DNA from: Setaria digitata
Taxonomy: Eukaryota > Nematoda > Chromadorea > Rhabditida > Setariidae
Reading direction: 5' to 3'
DNA: 64,000 nucleotides
Assembly (NCBI GenBank): GCA_003640385.1
Contig: RCAB01000120.1
Span: 62,001-126,000 of the forward strand
Below are positions 26,461-38,915 of this stretch, piece by piece (positions within the stretch are counted from its first letter, which is position 1; each line of letters opens with the position of its first letter). The translations under genes and the position numbers were made by a program. Below the pieces are notes generated by a model. The model did no database searches and had not been told where the DNA came from. It was given only the letters and a program-made list of their open reading frames with translations.

Positions 26461-29400
26461 ATGGTGTCCGCGCCTTTAAAACCACGCACTGCTACCGAGA
26501 AGTCAGAAGCAGTTAAAGTGGTCATCCGCTGTCGTCCATTATCGGCTTCTGAAATAGCTAATGGGCATCACAGGTGAGTTTATATTGTTTGACGATTAAC
26601 TTAAAAGTTATTCTATTCTAGTGTCCTATTATTCCTGATAATTAAACTACATGTATATATAAGATTCATAAGATCTATTATTTTTTTTTTGGTGTTTAAT
26701 CATTTGTTCTTGAAACAACAGTTCAGACAACCTATATTTTGAGAACATAATTTTAGCTTCTAGAACTTCATTTTTTTAAATTTCAGTATTGTTGATATTC
26801 AAATGAGTCGTGGTGTGATTGAACTGCATAATCCGAAAGAACCAGATGAGCCTTCGAAATTGTTCACATTTGATTCAGTTTATGGGCCACGGTAAGCATT
26901 TATTATGAAATTGTAAAATTCTATCACTTTATTTGAAATTTAAAATCGATATTCTTACAAAAAAGAAAATTAAAGTCGTATTATTTTGAAGCATTTTGAA
27001 ACCAAAAATGCATCTCCTTATCCTTTGATTTTAGAAAGGATTATTCCGAATGATTTGTCACCAGTTTTCTTTTTTTTTTTTTTTTATTTCTTAGATCAAA
27101 ACAGCTCGATCTTTATGACGAAACATTTCGTGAACTCGTCGATTCTGTTCTTGAAGGATTCAATGGGACGATTTTTGCATACGGTCAAACCGGAACGGGG
27201 AAAACTTTCACAATGGAAGGTTGGACCTAGAAATTTTAAGCTCTGTTACAGCGCACCTCCCGTACTAACAAAGCTTCTGGCACATTTTGGCAACATTTTG
27301 AAGTCTCGAGAAATTAAAAAATTTAAAAAAAAATGTGGGTGTAATATGCTCCAAACTTATTCTTTGTTATCGGAGCGTTACGTCAGTCAGTAAGGGTATC
27401 TCCTACTACGCATGGTTACTGCGTAATTAATACAAAAGGATAGTCTCTTATTCTCGCAAGGAAAATTATTGTTATGGAATGTTGGTTGACTTGTTGAAAC
27501 AATTAATCATTTCACTTATTGAGAAGTGAAATATTTTTGTTCTAAATGGTATGAAAAAATATACGATATTTACTTGCTTTTGAATCTAATAGGCGCTTTG
27601 CTCAGGTATACACGAAGATCCTGAACTACGTGGCGTAATACCGAATGCATATCAACATATCTTCCAGCACATAGCACAGTCACAGAATCAGCAGTATCTT
27701 GTACGGGCAAGCTATTTGGAAATTTACCAGGTTGTTTTGAAAATAATACTGTCAGGAGTTCGAATAAATATATGTTTGGTCAGTTCATTTGTATCAAAAA
27801 GTCAATGACACTGTTAAGAATAATAGAAAACTATACTGGAAAGATTTGACCAGTCCTCTTTGTTAATTTTAGGAAGAAATCCGTGATTTACTGAGCAGGG
27901 ATCCGAAAACACGTTTAGAATTGAAAGAACGTCCAGATACCGGTGTTTATGTGAAAGATCTTTCATCTTTCGTGACGAAATCTGTAGAAGAAATTGAGCA
28001 CGTTATGTCGGTTGGCCATGCGAACCGTACTGTTGGGTTTGTATTCTTTTCAGTTGTTTTCTACAATGCCCTTTAATAAAAAATGAAGAAAGCCTCGTTT
28101 CTAAACACACGATGTTGAAAAAGAAGTGTGTGAGATGCTGGTTTAACTTTTTTTTTAGAAAATGAGGAGAAAAAATTCAGTTGTTCTAAACCAATTTGCA
28201 TCTCATTTTCTATTTCAAGTTGAATGCTTAATTTTCAGGAGAACAAATATGAACGAACATAGTAGCCGCTCACATGCAATTTTCATGGTAACTGTTGAAT
28301 GCAGCGAACCTGGTTTGGATGGTCAAAATCATATAAGGTAAGTAATGAAAAATGTTAGGCTGAGAATATTATGGAGTTTATACACTAAAACGATTAACAG
28401 AAAAGTTGCAGCTGATTCTCTTCTAGGGTCGGGCGATTAAATCTGGTAGATTTGGCAGGTAGTGAACGTCAGTCAAAAACGGGATCACATGGAGAACGCT
28501 TTAAAGAAGCAACAAAAATCAATTTGTCACTTTCCGCTCTTAGCAATGTTATATCAGCACTGACCGGCGGAAAAAGTACTTATGTACCATATAGAGATTC
28601 GAAACTAACGCGTTTGTTGCAAGGTTTTGTGACTTATTACAATTTTAATAAGCTCAAATGCTTTTGATTTTAATTGTGACAGAGTCATAATGTCAACTAG
28701 CTTTCGAATCAGAGCCCAGTAAATGACGCTGATGCTGTTGATGTTTGATTGCGAAAGCCATAATTTTAACTGTTTGTGGTAGTCATGAATAACCTACCAT
28801 TTTTCTGGTAACATTTTTAGGCTACTGGTTGTATTTATAAGCAATTATTTCCAGTAGTTTCATTCACATTTATGTAGAATTGCCTTTAGATTCACTGGGT
28901 GGTAACTCTCGGACTGTGATGGTGGCTAACATTGGGCCCGCATCCTACAATTACGAAGAAACCTTGTCAACATTGAGATATGCAAATCGTGCAAAAAATA
29001 TCAATAATCAACCAAGGATTAACGAGGATCCGAAGGATGCACTTCTTCGCGAATTTCAGGTTTGCATTAATATGACAACAACAAGACGACACTGCAGATC
29101 CTTCAGAAGATGTTATGTTACTGAACTACTTTTTTTTCAGCTGCTGTTGATCCTATGATATTTATTTCATATGATATTATTGAGCTCATTTCGTTCTTAT
29201 TACACCAACATCTTTGTTAAGGATGAGATTGCAAGACTTCGAGAAATTTTGGAAAAACGTGCTGTTAAAAATGAAAAGAAGACGTACGAAGGCGGAACGA
29301 GCGAAAGTGATGACGAAGGTTAGCGTGAAGATCAAAATTCCCTTTAAGGCTATTTAGTAAGCTATTTAATAACATGTTCACCTGATAAATGTTTGCAGGT

Positions 29401-31792
29401 GTTCCAAATGAAGAATATCTTAATGAACAACAGAGGAATTTGGAAGATGAAAAACAAGCTGTCATCTCTAATTCTAGTATTCTCGCGGAGGTAATAATTA
29501 AATTCTTTTACATCTACCGCAAACATGAAGACATTATGGTGTGAACAATTTTATGATTCATTCGAACTCGAAACTTTAAACGTGGTTTTAAGGAAAAGCG
29601 AAAAATACTTGCCGATCTGGAAGAAAGAGTGGAGCAGTTAGCAAAGGAACGTGAGGCACAAATTGCTGTAGCTGCAAAGATCCGAGCGATGCAGAGTAAA
29701 CTTCTTTCTGGTGATGGCAGTTTATTAGATAAAACCCGCGAGCAGCAAAAATTGCTTGAGCAGCGGAGAAGGCAACTGGCTGAACAGAAGGTTTCAAATA
29801 ATGTTATTCTTATCATGATTCAAAAAGGCAAATATTGTATTATATTCTTGAGTTTTCTTATCCATCAAGGTCAGAATGCCCTTTTTTTGACAGTTTTTGT
29901 AGTAAATTATAAAACGAGCATTTAAGAGGAAGGAACGGGAAATTTTACAACAGTTGGAAGCACAAGAAGATAACACGGCAGAAATACATGAAACATTCAG
30001 TAATTTAAGGCAAGAAGTTGAAATAAAAACGAAGAAACTGAGGAAGTTGTATTCTAAGCTCCAGCAGGCATGTCATTTATTTTGAGCTGTGGAAGTTTAT
30101 TTATGTGAAATGAAAACGACCAATATAATCAAAGAATTTTGGAATGAAATTGTTTAGGTTCGTTCGGAAATCAGTGATGCCTCGGCAAGTCATTCACTGG
30201 AGAGACAAGATTTGGAAAATTCGGTTACCGAAATTAATAAAGAGCTGAAACTCAAGTATGCTACTGTTACAAATTGTTTTATCAATTTCAACCCATTTTT
30301 AGTGTTTTAGCAGAATTGTTCTCTAAATGAACCTTCTTACAATAAAAATTTAAATGTTTGCATTTTCATTAGTGTTATTTCTCATAGATTGCTCATTGTC
30401 GAAAATTTCGTTCCACAAGATGTTCGTGATCGTTTGCGTGAGCGAGCTTATTGGGATGAGGATGAGGACGTTTGGAAACTTTTAAAAGTTGGACAAAGCA
30501 GACCTAGAAGTATTGCATCCGAGGAGTTATGCCGTTCAGCTGGAGCTGATTCTGGACTGGGTGTCAGTGATACCTCGACTGATATTGATTCTGTTGCTCA
30601 TGATCTTCTAAACACTCGACCGGTGAGAAACATGAGTACTATTTGTTATTTACTTCTAATTTTTGCACGAAAGTGTTACAAAGTATACATATCTGAAAAT
30701 ATTTACTTTCAGAAAAAGAAAAGAGTAAATAATTCACTTATATATAAACTATATAGATTGAAGTGACATTTCTATAAAACAAATAATAGGAAGAACTGAC
30801 ATTACAGGTATCTATAATTGGCATGAGGCGACCTATGTGCGACTACGAGCGGATGTGTCTAACGAAGTTGCGACAACGGTTAAATACTCAATCAAAATAT
30901 GATCGGCTGCGACTTACTAATTATCCAGGCCAGTCCGGTACTATGATTTTAGACGAAGTAAGAGTGATTTAATATTTTTGCTTATTTATATGTGACTTGT
31001 GAAGTCAGAGAATTTCATTTGGCATGTATTTTACAAACGTTGCTAATCTGGTAGTAGTTTCTCAAGGAAAAATTTGTTATTTAATAGCTTTTCATAGGTT
31101 TTGCGATTTTGTGGCGAAAATGTATTAACATTCACTTCTTTGGAAAGGTTGGAAAGGAGGACAACCTTATACGAAAATTCAATAGTCGAAACTAATTTGC
31201 AGGTATGACTTTTTTCGACGACATATTTTTCTAAGTAAAAAATATAAACATTGCTTCAATTTTTTAAAAATTTTAGCACACTGACAATCTCGCATTATAT
31301 GACGAAGAACAAGAGCAGGATTGCATTGTCGATATCTCAAGGATTCCGGTTCTACGAGATTCATACCAATCCGGCCGGTCTTCTACTTCAAGTTGGTCGA
31401 CATCCAGAAATTTTTCTTTCTCCAGGTTACTATTGCTTTTGTAATAATTACTTCCCCTTTGTATTTTTTTGCAACTTGACATTAAGTTATCATTATGTCG
31501 CTACGTTTTAAACGATGACGAAATACGATTGATGTCTGCTGTCAGTAGCAAGTCACAAGATCATTTTTTGTAGCTAAGCTGAAAAATGTGTTTTTTTGAA
31601 GTAGCCAACAACTGACCCTTTAACATCGTTTAATTCTTGCGCCTCACATCTCTTTTCAGATTTTCATCAGCATATTCAAAAAACGTACGAGCCCGCAGCG
31701 CACTTGGAAGAGTAATAACAACTTCGAACGGCGGTGCACCAGTTTATCCGAAAGCTCGAGGTTTGGTAAAAGGAAAAGACAACCAGTCGTAA
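26461..31792 (+). CDS. klp-11: Kinesin-2 motor subunit, KIF3B/KLP-11 type
   Basis: KLP-11 is one motor chain of heterotrimeric kinesin-2, which drives anterograde intraflagellar transport in cilia of nematode sensory neurons. Eighteen phase-consistent exons give 831 residues: 26461-26573, 26787-26891, 27095-27219, 27606-27730, 27873-28036, 28239-28337, 28427-28623, 28890-29059, 29222-29318, 29399-29490, 29593-29790, 29927-30067, 30158-30255, 30388-30622, 30808-30957, 31098-31202, 31277-31425, 31660-31792. It has the P-loop [10 protein letters not shown], switch I NEHSSRSH, switch II VDLAGSE, then a charged linker, coiled coil and tail (YPKARGLV). [20 protein letters not shown] matches KIF3B rather than KIF3A or KIF17. 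The intron after 30067 starts GC rather than GT. Three acceptors (before 29222, 29593, 29927) end TTAAG. The KLP-20 and KAP partners are not in the window. Confidence 0.96.
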
Positions 31793-31815
31793 ATTCGGAG
31801 GTCTTACGCAAGCAT

Positions 31816-34455
31816 ATGTCACAACATAATCAGCTTGCACTTAATTTGTTTGCTTTGCATTTTTTGCGTCAACAGTATTCATTCCACTTATACCAGTCTT
31901 TGCTGTTAACTCTTGATGGCGCCTCTTTTCAAGGTGATTTGTCGAATGATGTGAGCCATGTTGTTGTTCCGGGAACCTTCACCAGTACCACCGATCCATT
32001 TGCTAATTCATTTATTTCCTATTCACCTATGTCAGATATTCCTGACAGTAGAGTTTATCAACATTGCGAATTATTAACGTCAAAAGGAGTGAATCACAGT
32101 ACTAACGAATTAAAGAGAAACACTAAGACTGGTTCTGAAGAAGCGTTATGGTTTGCACACAACAGCGGTACCACTAGCAGCTTGCAGCATCAAAATTTGG
32201 CTGACACAGGGACCTTTAGAATTAGTCGAATTAATTTTGCTAGCAATAATAATTTTATGCAGCAAAAGGGATTTAAGAATCAAATATGGAATCTGTGTAG
32301 TGAACAAATTTATGATGACATCAAGATAAATCAAACCGGTACACTGGATCAAAATCCTTTCTCTCTCTCATCTGTGTTTCATCACGAAGAACGGAGCGCT
32401 CACCGTGAAGCCCGAAGCAAAATTCCTGTGCTGATGACAAGGTCTGTGTGTACTACATTTCTCTTCTTTATCAGTTCTACTAATTATTGTTGCAAACCTT
32501 AATAATTTTCTTCGAAAACCTTTTTAGTCTTACAGTAAAGGTTGGTTATGAAAGGTAACTTTCACATATGTCTATGACAAAATATTAAATAGAAAGTTAC
32601 AAACTATTTTATCCTTGGATACTTTTGTTTTCATGAGTTCTCATCGTTGTAGATCGAAAACCACAGCAAGGCGGCGACAGCAACCTTCTAAAAAATGCAG
32701 TTTGTTCAATCGGCCTTTGTCAACAGTTACAAGAGGAAGTATACCTTTAATGAGGATTTTTAAGATGAAAAGGATTTGAAATATTCTCTCTGCGTCAATA
32801 AATCGCCTTTTTCCTATAGCAATAATGTGAAATATAAGAATAAGTATACTTCTGTGTGGAGTCATGATATAATGAAAAAACTGTGATTTAGATATTTATC
32901 CAAGATTTCAGTCAGTAATGTTGTGAATCCGCTTATGCTGGAAGGCTCCTGTGAAAGATTAGCAAATGACCTTAAAGAAACTCCTTTTAACATTTCAAAA
33001 GAATTGTTGGAACGGTGCGCTGTTTGGAAACAACAGAGCATTTTGCCATGCATGTCAGAGTAAAGCTTCGTTTTTTTTTTTTTTTTTTTAATTCTGAAAC
33101 CAGTACTAAATAATGAATAAAGAATCAGAACTATTATGTAGTGGACGAAATAGTATTAAGTAATAATTGATGAATTGCAGATCAATGACAAAATCTTTAA
33201 CCGAAGATGCGAGTGAATCTTTTTGTAGCGGAACAGAATTTTATGAACACTGGATAAGAAATCCCGAAATTTGTAGCTGTACCACTGACGGATATTTAAG
33301 AAATTTAGAAAATACTGCTTTCTTAAAAAGTCATTTGTTCAATTATGACATAAGTGGTGATGAGAATGATGGTGTCAAACGGGATGATAATGAATTCCTT
33401 TCATCACTAATTGTACCATCATTTTTTAAACGGTATACGTTTAATACTTATTTACTTTAAATACTTATTTTTAAATTTAGGATTATTGACTCATTATTTG
33501 TTGTCCTGACTTTAGTTCATCGCCTATTTAAATTTATCTATCTGCATCTTTTATTCTGACTTTACAGTAGTTCTTTGCAGTCGACCTAAAAACTTTTCAA
33601 AGTCAGCAACATATTTAGCATCGACAAAGTCATGGCGAATGCATATTCTTGGTCAGTTTTATCTTTTTTTTGAGTTCCATGCTGGTAATATGAAATATAA
33701 AGTAAAAAGAGAAGATAACTGGTAATCCGTTGATTGACTTTAAATCAGTACACTTTTTTAGTAATTCCTTTTATGAATCCCCACCCCACTGGTAATTGAA
33801 TTTCATAAATTGAAATTTGCTTAGAGGTGATCAAAATTATTGATGGATACTGATAATATATTTGCTTACATGCCACTTAACTGTTTTATTTTAGCCATCC
33901 TTTATAACGATATTTTGCTGCCAATGGACAATACATCTAGCTTCAATGAATTTGTTCAATTAATTGGAACTATAAATCTTACTCCGAAAACAGCATGGAG
34001 ACTGAAAGCAAAACAGAGAAGGGTGAAGAAAATGAAGTTAAGACTGTGCGCCTTTTCGAACTGCTTTTTGTATCGAAAAAACTTGCATTTCAGCAAATTT
34101 TTTAAACGGTATGTTTTTTTTTTTTTTTTTTTGCGTGTGGTGTTCAGATTTCTTGTTATAATAGTTTTCTTTTATCGTTTTCTACCCTTTTTTTTGAAAT
34201 ATAGATGACAGTATTCAGCAGTTCTAAAAATGAATTTATAGTTTGATATCATCAATGAAAAAGAAAAGAATTTCCGGGAGAGATAAGCGGGTCGATGCCT
34301 TTGCTATCAATAACTGTTCAATATGGAAATACATCAGAAAATGTAATGTATTGCAATGCAAATCTTCCTGCCATATTACATTCGCTTTCGCTTCTGTGGC
34401 TATTCTAATCATTTCCATAATACTTGCTGTGGAGGTGATAATTTACGGAGCGTAA
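31816..34455 (+). CDS. Unrecognised nematode protein with C-terminal membrane anchor
   Basis: Seven exons join in phase to 536 residues: 31816-32441, 32653-32738, 32912-33059, 33181-33432, 33581-33651, 33895-34108 and 34242-34455. I recognise no domain. The first 210 residues are polar and Ser/Asn-rich; basic patches follow (TARRRQQPSKK, KAKQRRVKKMKLR, MKKKRISGRDKR). The last 26 residues form one hydrophobic helix (FASVAILIISIILAVEVIIY), predicting a tail-anchored or single-pass protein. A KASH tail is unlikely because the end lacks a Pro-Pro-Pro-x motif. The ATG lies 23 bp after the klp-11 stop, too close for an ordinary trans-splice site. In this frame the whole klp-11 last exon is also open, so the true 5' end may lie inside klp-11. 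Exon 3 also has a second possible acceptor at 32891. Confidence 0.7.
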
Positions 34456-35548
34456 GCAGTGGGTCCGATCAGTCAACTTTTTTTTTCCTGCAATCACTTG
34501 TAAAGTAACTGATAGATTTATACGGGTTTTACTTCTTTTTACGACAATTTCTCCTCTCAGCATTTACCAATATTATAAAAACCAAAAAGGAAAAAAAATG
34601 TAAATACAGCATATCGAAAGCAAAAATTTATGTTAAAATGTAAAATATATCGCTTAAAACAGCATCGTTGCTGGTGTAATGGTAGTTGCATCCAATTACA
34701 AGCTTCTGAAGAACGCCAATTAGTTTTGAGCTTCAGGATGGTTAGTGCATAGCTCATTTACTTATAGTTGAAGATGTTCATAATGAAACTAAATTTTAAA
34801 TTGAGAAGTCTCTCCAATTGATTGGAAAAAAAAAAATTATATTAATTCTAAGATGGCTGTTGCTACTGTTGTATGCAATATTTTTCGACGTGAAAAAATG
34901 TCTATGTTTCTTGCGACTGTAAAAAAATAAAACAGGAAAGAGCAGTTCACAAACGGAGCTTCAACTGGCTCTTATGGATAGCTTGAAATCTATCTTTAGT
35001 GTTTCCTTAAAGAAGGTTGCTTAATTCATTATTTCTAAGTGTCGGAAGGGAAACTGCAAATTAATAGGCAAAAATTGATTTTAGTTTCCTCCCATCACAT
35101 GTATTCGGGAAATTGATTAAACTGTTTAGCTGAAAAATTTTTATGATAAATAAATAAGATTCATTTCTATTTCATAAATGCAAGACTCTTGTACAGGATG
35201 TAAGGTTCCTTCGGAAATTATCTTAAAAAATTCTCATAAACCACTGGTTTTCGTATTGTTCGTGCTTATCATTATTAGTTATTTCTATATACCAGAAATA
35301 ATATATAAGTGCGTTGTGGGCTTATATTAAAATACTTCTTTTTTATTTGCCAAACAAATAATCTCGCGATCCATATATTTCATTTTTAATGATCAATCTT
35401 TCTTGGAAAGAACGAACATTTCCTTTAAAATGTATTAGATTTATTGCATTAAAAGATCTTTTTTCCTCTGACAGCTAAGATCTGTGGATGATTTTGTTTC
35501 ACTAGGAAATGTTTGTAATGTTTACCTCATACATTTTTATGGGTGATG

Positions 35549-35594
35549 ATTTTTAATGGTTAGCACAATTATAATTGTGCTAACCATTAAAAAT
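35549..35594. repeat. Perfect 46-bp palindrome
   Basis: The arm ATTTTTAATGGTTAGCACAA followed by TTA is matched exactly by its reverse complement with no spacer; the centre lies between 35571 and 35572. The 14-bp core ACAATTATAATTGT occurs again at 35599-35612, itself palindromic. It could form a cruciform or hairpin, or be a relic of a miniature inverted-repeat element. Confidence 0.9.
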
Positions 35595-36798
35595 TAAAAC
35601 AATTATAATTGTCTTAGCATTAAATCTGTATATAAAAGAATTCAGGAAGTACATTTGTTTTTCTCAGTGACAATTTATTTTACTGTTACTTGAAAAAGAT
35701 GTGTTTCTGACTTGATATAGATACCTAAATGGACACGTTAATAAAAGAGCACATAAAAGTGGAAGTTGTATGCATAACTGCGAGATTCAAAATATGGCAT
35801 GAAAAGTTTTTGAAAGTTTTTTACTGCCTGTTTTAAGCAATGCTTCTTATTGGTTAAGTGGCTTATTATAAGAATGTAAGATTTGGAGCACATGGTTACA
35901 TCACGGATTGAAAAGAACGAATCTTGAAGTTTCATACCCGTTTTGGAAAATTTTTTTCAGACTGATTTATGCTTTAAAACGTGCATTATGTGATAGGAAA
36001 TCATGCAGTTATCTGGTGTAAACTTTTACGCTATCTAGCGAATAAAAATTAGCAAATTTGTTTAAAGCAGAATGAAAGCAAAGGTGATCTATAAAACATC
36101 ATTTTTTGGATACTTCTTGTGTTACTGAACAACTGAATTAGAATGAAAATGACAAAGACAATTTCTTAAAATAATGTCATTGGTGCAAAGTCAAATTTTT
36201 TTTCTTTTTTTTTTGGATGGAATATCAACATACAACAAGCATAGAGTACAGTTGGCTCATAATTTTAAATTCTCTAAAATTGTGAAATTCATAACAAAAG
36301 TTGTCGGGTTTGTTTATTGTTTCTCTAAGCAGCTCTCTAATATGACATTGAAAAACAAGGATACATGGAATCACTTCGGCACTTTTTTAGATTTCACAAA
36401 TTTTTGAAAATAACACACTAGGGGTAGTTTCTTTCAAGCAGTGCAATCCAATCAGAGAATCAATTCCTGAAAAGTAAACTGTATCGTAATGATTTATAAT
36501 TTGTTAGAAATTTGAACAATTCAGGAATTAATACCGATACAGTGAAGTTTCTGATAATGCTAATCGTAAATATTTGTTTTGTCGCAGTAAGTTCTTCTTC
36601 ATGTTTATGATTTCATAAAACTGTCATTGTTCTAAATGGTTCAACATTAGAACTCTATAGTGTGTCATGTTCGTACATATAATTCTTAACCAGTTTCCAT
36701 CTTGTAGTTCCTGATGGAAATACAAGAAAAAAATTGAGATTTATTTTTCACAGCTAACTGAAATGTATGTTGCAATACAGATACAATTTTGAAAACAG

Positions 36799-37652
36799 GA
36801 ACCCTTTTCTCAGGAGAACCCGGAGAAGTGCTTAAGGTCAAGAAAATTGTTTCCGCTATTTTCAGGAAGATAATCAAGTAAATCTTGTAAAAAACAAATG
36901 ATTGGACAGCTGGTGAAATGTGGCTTTGAAAATTTTGCAAAAAAATATTCCAATTTTGTTATAAATGGTATTATTGACTGTGAATTATTTAACAACTGTG
37001 ATCTCTCGCCAGCGGGTGAGAGATATTTCTTCACTTTCTTATTGCTTTTAATTAAGCAAGTTCAAAAAAATAACAGAAACAATGATGCCAGTGGAACTTG
37101 AACATTTTGCATTATGCATTATCAGTTGTTTTATCCCTGATATGTCCCTTGCACTTCCTTTGTTACACAGGAAAAGAAATGTAGTTTATTCAAAAAGAAT
37201 TCAGTCAAAAAGATTTCAGCTTATTTTAAGGTTTTCAGCTTTATTTTATCCAGTAATATTCGTTTATTGTAATATATAAAACTCTTTTTTGGAAACACAT
37301 TTAAAGAGACGAGTTTAAAGCAGCGGTTATTGTGATGAATGTTTCATGATCGTAGCTATTGGGTGTGACAGATGAACTATTATTCATTGAGAAAGACCTA
37401 ATATGCTTTTAGTTTTGATGTGTTTGAAATCGGCAGCTGAGAGGTTGACTGCAAAAGAAAGGATATACGGATGAATTTCTGTTGCAGAAATGGATCAGAG
37501 ACAGGGATTCACTGACGGAAACATTAAATAGATGTTTATTAAAATGGTACAAGTGGGTGATGAGTAGCATCGGTTCACACATTCCACATTTTATTATCAA
37601 AAACTGAATTATGATGGAGTCAACTACTGTGTAACGGTCTATTTGTATAACA

Positions 37653-37692
<40 letters not shown>

Positions 37693-38915
37693 TGTTATAC
37701 ATATATAAAATCTATTTTACAGCACATACTTTTCTTGTCATGTCTAATTTCAGTTTTTCATAGGTATGCTACTACTTACATGGATTAATGATAACTCTAT
37801 GTCAAACAGATCTTTTTAATCTTCGTTAGTACTTTCATTGTTTCGCACTAATTTTAGTGTCATACTTTATTATAACTATCTTATCTTTCTACTTCTTGAT
37901 TGAAGAATTTTCTGCTTAGAGATGGAAGAGACTGAAACTGAATGTTTCATTTACTGGCACATAATAATCAATTGTTAACTTTTTTCCAGAATTGGGTCTG
38001 AAAGTAATAAAGATATAAAAAGGTTGACCATATCGGCTGCAGTATTTTTCATTTCTGCAATTTTGTTCATTTTAATGAAATTGGAGGTTTGCCCTCCAAC
38101 TTCATCACTTTTTGATTTGTCGACGTAAAGCATCACTTCATTTTCGCCTCAATCCTAATTTTAAAAATGCTGTACCCAGCAAATAATCGGAAATATCTTA
38201 ATGTGTACTAATTTTCGTTTGAGGCTATTACTTTTCCTTTTGAAACGCTTAAATTTCAATTTATGTAATATCCTAATGCCCAGAATCCTAAAATTTTAAT
38301 GAATCGATGTCACCTATATCTAGAAAAAAATTTACAGGTAACAATTGATAAAACTTTCAAGTGGCCGCTAGTCACATGGTTTGTTGGGTGTTATTGTGTT
38401 GCTTATTCATGAATTTTCTGTGTCAGTGTAGAGCAATTTTTAGAAAACGCTTACTAGGAACAAGAAATAGGTACTTGAAGTATTAATAATCTAAATTTGT
38501 TCAGAGAATTTGTAAACAGATGCACGACATATCATTTAACTTATAAATGTTCTGCCCAAAAACCTGGATTTTCGGATCAATTCTCAGAAAAAATTGCTTC
38601 TGTCTTTAAATTTAACTACGCCAATTCCATTATTAGCCACATTACACCGTGATGCGGAATTCTGTGATGGAACCCCGCCCCTAAGGCCTTCAACTTGCAA
38701 TAGTAGTATGATATTGTTACCGTCTCATAATGTTGTTGCATGTTCACGTGACGAGGTTAGATTCTTTTTCAGTAATAATGATCAAGTAAAGTCCCCCCTC
38801 AAAATTGCTTTGAACCGTATACAAAACCAAACTGTTTTACGGGCAAATTTGGAATTTTTAGAAATATGGCAGCTGGCATATAAAATATAATCTGACAGCA
38901 TTTATCCTCTTGTAA
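36799..38915 (+). CDS. Possible unidentified plus-strand gene(s): scattered exon-like segments
   Basis: Several segments have splice sites and coding-like frames. 36799-36877 (phase 1 in, 2 out) contains GEPGEVLKVKKIVSAIFRK. 37057-37279 joins it in phase and contains PVELEHFALCIISCFIPDMS before TAA. 37990-38128 after TTTTTCCAG contains a membrane helix LTISAAVFFISAILFILMKL, then a short tail to TAA. 38588-38755 (donor GAG|GTTAGA) contains LHRDAEFCDGTPPLRPSTCN. 38862-38915 could end it in phase. They cannot be threaded into one gene. 37990 begins in the same phase as the last exon of the upstream membrane-anchored gene, so it may be an alternative tail. No family was recognised. Confidence 0.3.
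37645..37700. repeat. (TA)n microsatellite inside a 10-bp inverted repeat
   Basis: A run of about 18 TA units (37656-37691) is bounded by GTATAACAGT on the left (37645-37654) and its reverse complement ACTGTTATAC on the right (37691-37700). The whole 56-bp block is almost a palindrome; one extra C follows the left arm. Confidence 0.9.

Noticed and set aside
31816..34455. KASH-type nuclear envelope protein
   Set aside because: The C-terminal helix position fits, but there is no Pro-Pro-Pro-x ending and almost no lumenal tail.
34667..34735. tRNA-like sequence (GGTGTAATGGTAGTTGCA)
   Set aside because: An A-box-like run is present, but no B box (GGTTCGANNCC) or foldable acceptor stem follows.
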